A DNA stretch of 7,000 nucleotides from Bacteroidota bacterium (GTDB lineage: Bacteria > Zhuqueibacterota > JdFR-76 > DREG01). Numbering within the stretch: position 1 is the first letter of the stretch; each line of letters begins with the position of its first letter. Shown piece after piece: positions 5,110 through 7,000 of the stretch. The notes under the pieces were generated by a model. It did not search any database and was not told the origin of the DNA. It saw only the letters and a program-made list of their open reading frames with translations. Both the position numbers and the translations under genes were made by a program. The stretch spans positions 1 to 7,000 of the forward strand of contig JAUXJX010000102.1 of NCBI GenBank assembly GCA_030624545.1, written 5' to 3'.

Positions 5110-5954
5110 TGAATAAAGCCCCATCATACCGCGCGGCTTACCAGGGAATCGACGGGGCATACAGCCAGGAAGCGATCTTTCGCTATTTTAGCGAAAAGGT
5201 GCCAACGTGCGGCTGTGCCAATTTTGAAGACGTCGTTGCGAAGGTGGAATCCGGCGAGGCCGAATTCGGATTTATGCCGGCGGAGAACTCCATTGCCGGC
5301 ACTATCGTGCAAACCTACGATCTACTGCTCGAGTCCACCCTCAGCATCATAGGAGAATTCTATTTGCCGATCCACCACAATTTGATGATTCTGCCTGAAA
5401 CAAACCTGGACAAAGTGGAGATAGTCTATTCTCATCCGCAGGCCCTGGCGCAATGCGCTCAATCGATTAGGCGATTTGGCTTGCGGCCGGAGGCTGCCTG
5501 GGATACAGCAGGAAGCGCCAAAAAGCTTCGCGAAGAAGCATTGCATAATGCGGCTGCCATCGCCGGGAAACAGGCCGCGGAATCTTACAAACTCAAGTGC
5601 GTCGCCTCCAATCTAGAGGACTTGGACCATAACACGACGCGCTTCTTCATACTGGGCAAACAGGCCGCTAAGCCCGGCCCGCAAAACAAGACATCCATCC
5701 TTTTCACCACCCGGCACGCACCAGGAGAATTGCTTGCCGCCTTGAAGGAATTCTCCGACCGCAAAATCAACCTGACCAAAATCGAATCCCGGCCGGACCG
5801 GCGGCACCCCTGGCATTACATCTTCTATCTCGATGTTGAAGGCTACCTCGAAGATTCCCCGCTGGAGGCAGCGATGTTCCAGCTCCTCAAGCGAGCCAGG
5901 ATGGTGAAAATCCTGGGCAGCTATCCTCGTGGAGATCAAAATGGTGGCGAATGA
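5109..5954 (+). CDS. pheA: Prephenate dehydratase with C-terminal ACT domain
   Basis: A 281-residue monofunctional enzyme that turns prephenate into phenylpyruvate, the committed step to Phe. The catalytic PDT domain spans about residues 8-185: YQGIDGAYSQEA at the start, PAENSIAGTI (57-66), SHPQALAQC (108-116) and NTTRF (175-179), whose threonine is catalytic in the family. The ACT domain follows (about 195-272), with GELLAAL (206-212) in place of the usual GALxxAL and an intact ESRP (226-229); these motifs bind Phe for allosteric inhibition. There is no fused chorismate mutase, in keeping with the separate aroH. ATG 5109 shares one base with the aroF stop (TGATG). A GTG at 5106, with GAGGG (5092-5096) 9 nt away, is an equally possible start adding one residue. 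The 3' end overlaps tyrA by 14 nt, so translational coupling is likely. Confidence 0.96.
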   Translation: MNKAPSYRAAYQGIDGAYSQEAIFRYFSEKVPTCGCANFEDVVAKVESGEAEFGFMPAENSIAGTIVQTYDLLLESTLSIIGEFYLPIHHNLMILPETNLDKVEIVYSHPQALAQCAQSIRRFGLRPEAAWDTAGSAKKLREEALHNAAAIAGKQAAESYKLKCVASNLEDLDHNTTRFFILGKQAAKPGPQNKTSILFTTRHAPGELLAALKEFSDRKINLTKIESRPDRRHPWHYIFYLDVEGYLEDSPLEAAMFQLLKRARMVKILGSYPRGDQNGGE

Positions 5955-6807
5955 GACCAAAGCCGTAATCATCGGCCTGGGGCAGATAGGAGGTTCCCTG
6001 GCCTTGGCGCTAAAGAGGGCGGGGTTTTTCGAAAGTGTTGGGGGTTATGATATTCATGCGCAACGTCTTCAAAAAGCGGGTGCATTCTTGGACGTTGACT
6101 CGTCCGATTTAGATGGTGCGATCTCCGCAGTAGATCTGGTTATTCTTGCGGCGCCGATTTTGGAAAATATTCGAATTCTAAAATTTGGCATTAAGAACTA
6201 TCCGGATAAATTGTACACAGATGTGGGCAGCACCAAGCGTCAAATTCTCGAAGCCAGCGGCAAAGCGCCGGAAGTGCGGTTCATAGGAGGACATCCTTTT
6301 ACCGGAACTGAGAAAGAGGGAGAAAGCGGGTGGGATGAATCACTGTTCCGGCAGAAAACCTATTTTTGGGTGCCGGAGGCTAATCAAGCCCCGGATGATG
6401 TGGAACTTCTGATCGGCATGATCGAGGCAATCGGTGCAATCCCAAAACCTGTGACTGCAGAGGAGCATGATCAAGTGCTCGCCCTGACCAGCCATCTGCC
6501 AATCTTAGTCTCCCTTGGTCTCACCGGATTGATTCAGGAGGGTGGAATAAATGCCGATGACTTTGTCGGCAGTGGTTTTCTGTCAGCGGCAAGATTGGCT
6601 GGCGGCTCACCCGAAATGGGAAAAGACATTCTTCTCAGCAACCGGGAGGCGGTGCTGGATGAATTGATCCGCTTTATCAACGAGCTTTCTGCGTTGGTAG
6701 CGAATCTTCGCGAGCCGGATGGAGAGGAATTATTGCAAATGATGAAGGAGTATCAACAAATCTATCGCGGGCTTTTGACCAAATCAAATGGAAATGGCCA
6801 GCCGTAG
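5941..6807 (+). CDS. tyrA: Prephenate/arogenate dehydrogenase
   Basis: A 288-residue enzyme that oxidises and decarboxylates prephenate or arogenate on the way to Tyr. The Rossmann motif is IGLGQIGGS (11-19); the acidic GYD (35-37) at the end of the second strand suggests NAD+ rather than NADP+. Other TyrA landmarks are DVGSTK (94-99), GGHPFTGTE (116-124) with the likely catalytic His118, EEHDQVLALTSHLP (174-187) and AARLAGGSPE (216-225) with substrate-binding Arg218. SHLP is followed by Ile, where many prephenate dehydrogenases have His (SHLPH). A hydrophobic residue here and the GGxPE motif recall cyanobacterial arogenate dehydrogenases, so substrate preference is uncertain. There is no ACT or mutase domain. 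ATG 5941 is chosen because GGAG (5931-5934) lies 6 nt upstream; the GTG at 5929 has no such site. It overlaps the end of pheA by 14 nt and is the last recognised gene of the operon. Confidence 0.95.
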   Translation: MVANETKAVIIGLGQIGGSLALALKRAGFFESVGGYDIHAQRLQKAGAFLDVDSSDLDGAISAVDLVILAAPILENIRILKFGIKNYPDKLYTDVGSTKRQILEASGKAPEVRFIGGHPFTGTEKEGESGWDESLFRQKTYFWVPEANQAPDDVELLIGMIEAIGAIPKPVTAEEHDQVLALTSHLPILVSLGLTGLIQEGGINADDFVGSGFLSAARLAGGSPEMGKDILLSNREAVLDELIRFINELSALVANLREPDGEELLQMMKEYQQIYRGLLTKSNGNGQP

Positions 6808-6817
6808 ACAGTATAAT
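6789..6817 (+). promoter_or_regulatory. Possible promoter after tyrA
   Basis: A perfect TATAAT (6812-6817) lies 17 nt after TGGAAA (6789-6794), which matches the -35 consensus at four of six bases and falls inside the last tyrA codons. It could drive a gene starting beyond about 6900. The support is from base matches only. Confidence 0.3.
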
Positions 6818-6833
6818 AAGTGGTTTTTCATTT

Positions 6834-6892
6834 GCTACAGATACAAACAATCGTTGCAATATCCGTGAAAATCCGTGTCAATCCTTGGTTAA
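6834..6892 (+). repeat. Intergenic dispersed repeat, ATCCGTG type
   Basis: Three units exactly 10 nt apart, ATCCGTGAAA (6861-6870), ATCCGTGTCA (6871-6880) and ATCCTTGGTT (6881-6890), are followed by AAG, giving a GGTTAAG tail. CTACAGATACAAACA (6834-6848) looks like a decayed inverted arm of the kind of repeat I remember as 'CACAGATT...ATCCGTG' in environmental genomes. It sits 3' of tyrA in the same sense as the other two repeats in this window and contains no ORF. Confidence 0.5.
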
Positions 6893-6925
6893 GAGAGTTT
6901 TCACACAGCCACTTCAATTTGGGGA

Positions 6926-7000
6926 ATGGATCGAGAGAACTATAACTACAGTCCCGAAGGGTCGGCTGGAAAATTCGAAAGCACCTCTTTTATGATTACC
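6926..7000 (+). CDS. Possible start of an unrecognised ORF, cut by the window end
   Basis: From ATG 6926 a frame stays open for 25 codons to the edge, beginning MDRENYNYSPEGSAG. A GGGG run (6921-6924) precedes the ATG by only 1 nt, too close for a normal ribosome binding site, so the true start could be elsewhere or the frame may be chance. I do not recognise the product. Its position after tyrA and a possible promoter is the only contextual support. Confidence 0.25.
   Translation, partial: MDRENYNYSPEGSAGKFESTSFMIT

Noticed and set aside
5929..5940. GTG 5929 as the tyrA start
   Set aside because: No Shine-Dalgarno precedes it. ATG 5941 has GGAG at 6 nt and begins just before the Rossmann motif at a usual distance.

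Overview
The window looks like a chromosomal segment from a free-living bacterium outside the well-studied phyla, with moderate GC content. A YggS - DivIVA - purine nucleoside phosphorylase (PNP) order, a Bacteroidota-like PNP with an ITDE motif, and intergenic dispersed repeats of a kind I recall from environmental genomes all suggest something near the FCB/Calditrichota/KSB1 groups. This placement is inference; there is no rRNA or other phylogenetic marker here.

Layout. Positions 1-188 are the 3' end of a YggS-type PLP-binding protein. Positions 265-1092 encode a DivIVA-domain coiled-coil protein with an acidic tail built from seven exact-length 11-residue units. Positions 1209-2030 encode a trimeric-type PNP. 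Positions 2031-2306 contain no gene. They hold a dispersed palindromic repeat that abuts a decayed second copy of the last part of the PNP gene. On the minus strand, 2307-3131 encodes a seven-helix membrane protein with two halves related to the lycopene cyclase domain (CrtYc/CrtYd type). An AT-rich divergent intergenic region follows.

The right half (about 3376-6807) is an aromatic amino acid operon in the order leader peptide, aroH (monofunctional chorismate mutase), DAHP synthase type I-beta, pheA (prephenate dehydratase with ACT domain) and tyrA (prephenate/arogenate dehydrogenase). The genes overlap or lie close together. They cover entry into the shikimate pathway and the branch from chorismate to Phe and Tyr.

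The main discovery is a complete ribosome-mediated transcription attenuator in front of aroH. A 21-codon leader ORF (3435-3500), with its own Shine-Dalgarno site, ends FFFSYYFWFQ, so eight of its last ten residues are Phe, Tyr or Trp. Around it lie perfectly complementary segments: 1 (3453-3462), 2 (3502-3511), 3 (3537-3546) and 4 (3556-3565). They allow 1:2, 2:3 and 3:4 pairings. Pairing 3:4 plus six U is an intrinsic terminator whose 3' arm also carries the aroH ribosome binding site. The operon thus appears to sense all three aromatic aminoacyl-tRNAs, with further feedback expected at the N-terminal domain of DAHP synthase and the ACT domain of PheA.

Three intergenic repeats (after the PNP gene, aroH and tyrA) have different sequences but one shared architecture: three degenerate units exactly 10 nt apart, ending in a TTAA/CTAAAA-like tail, preceded or followed by an inverted arm. 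The window ends with a possible new ORF from 6926.
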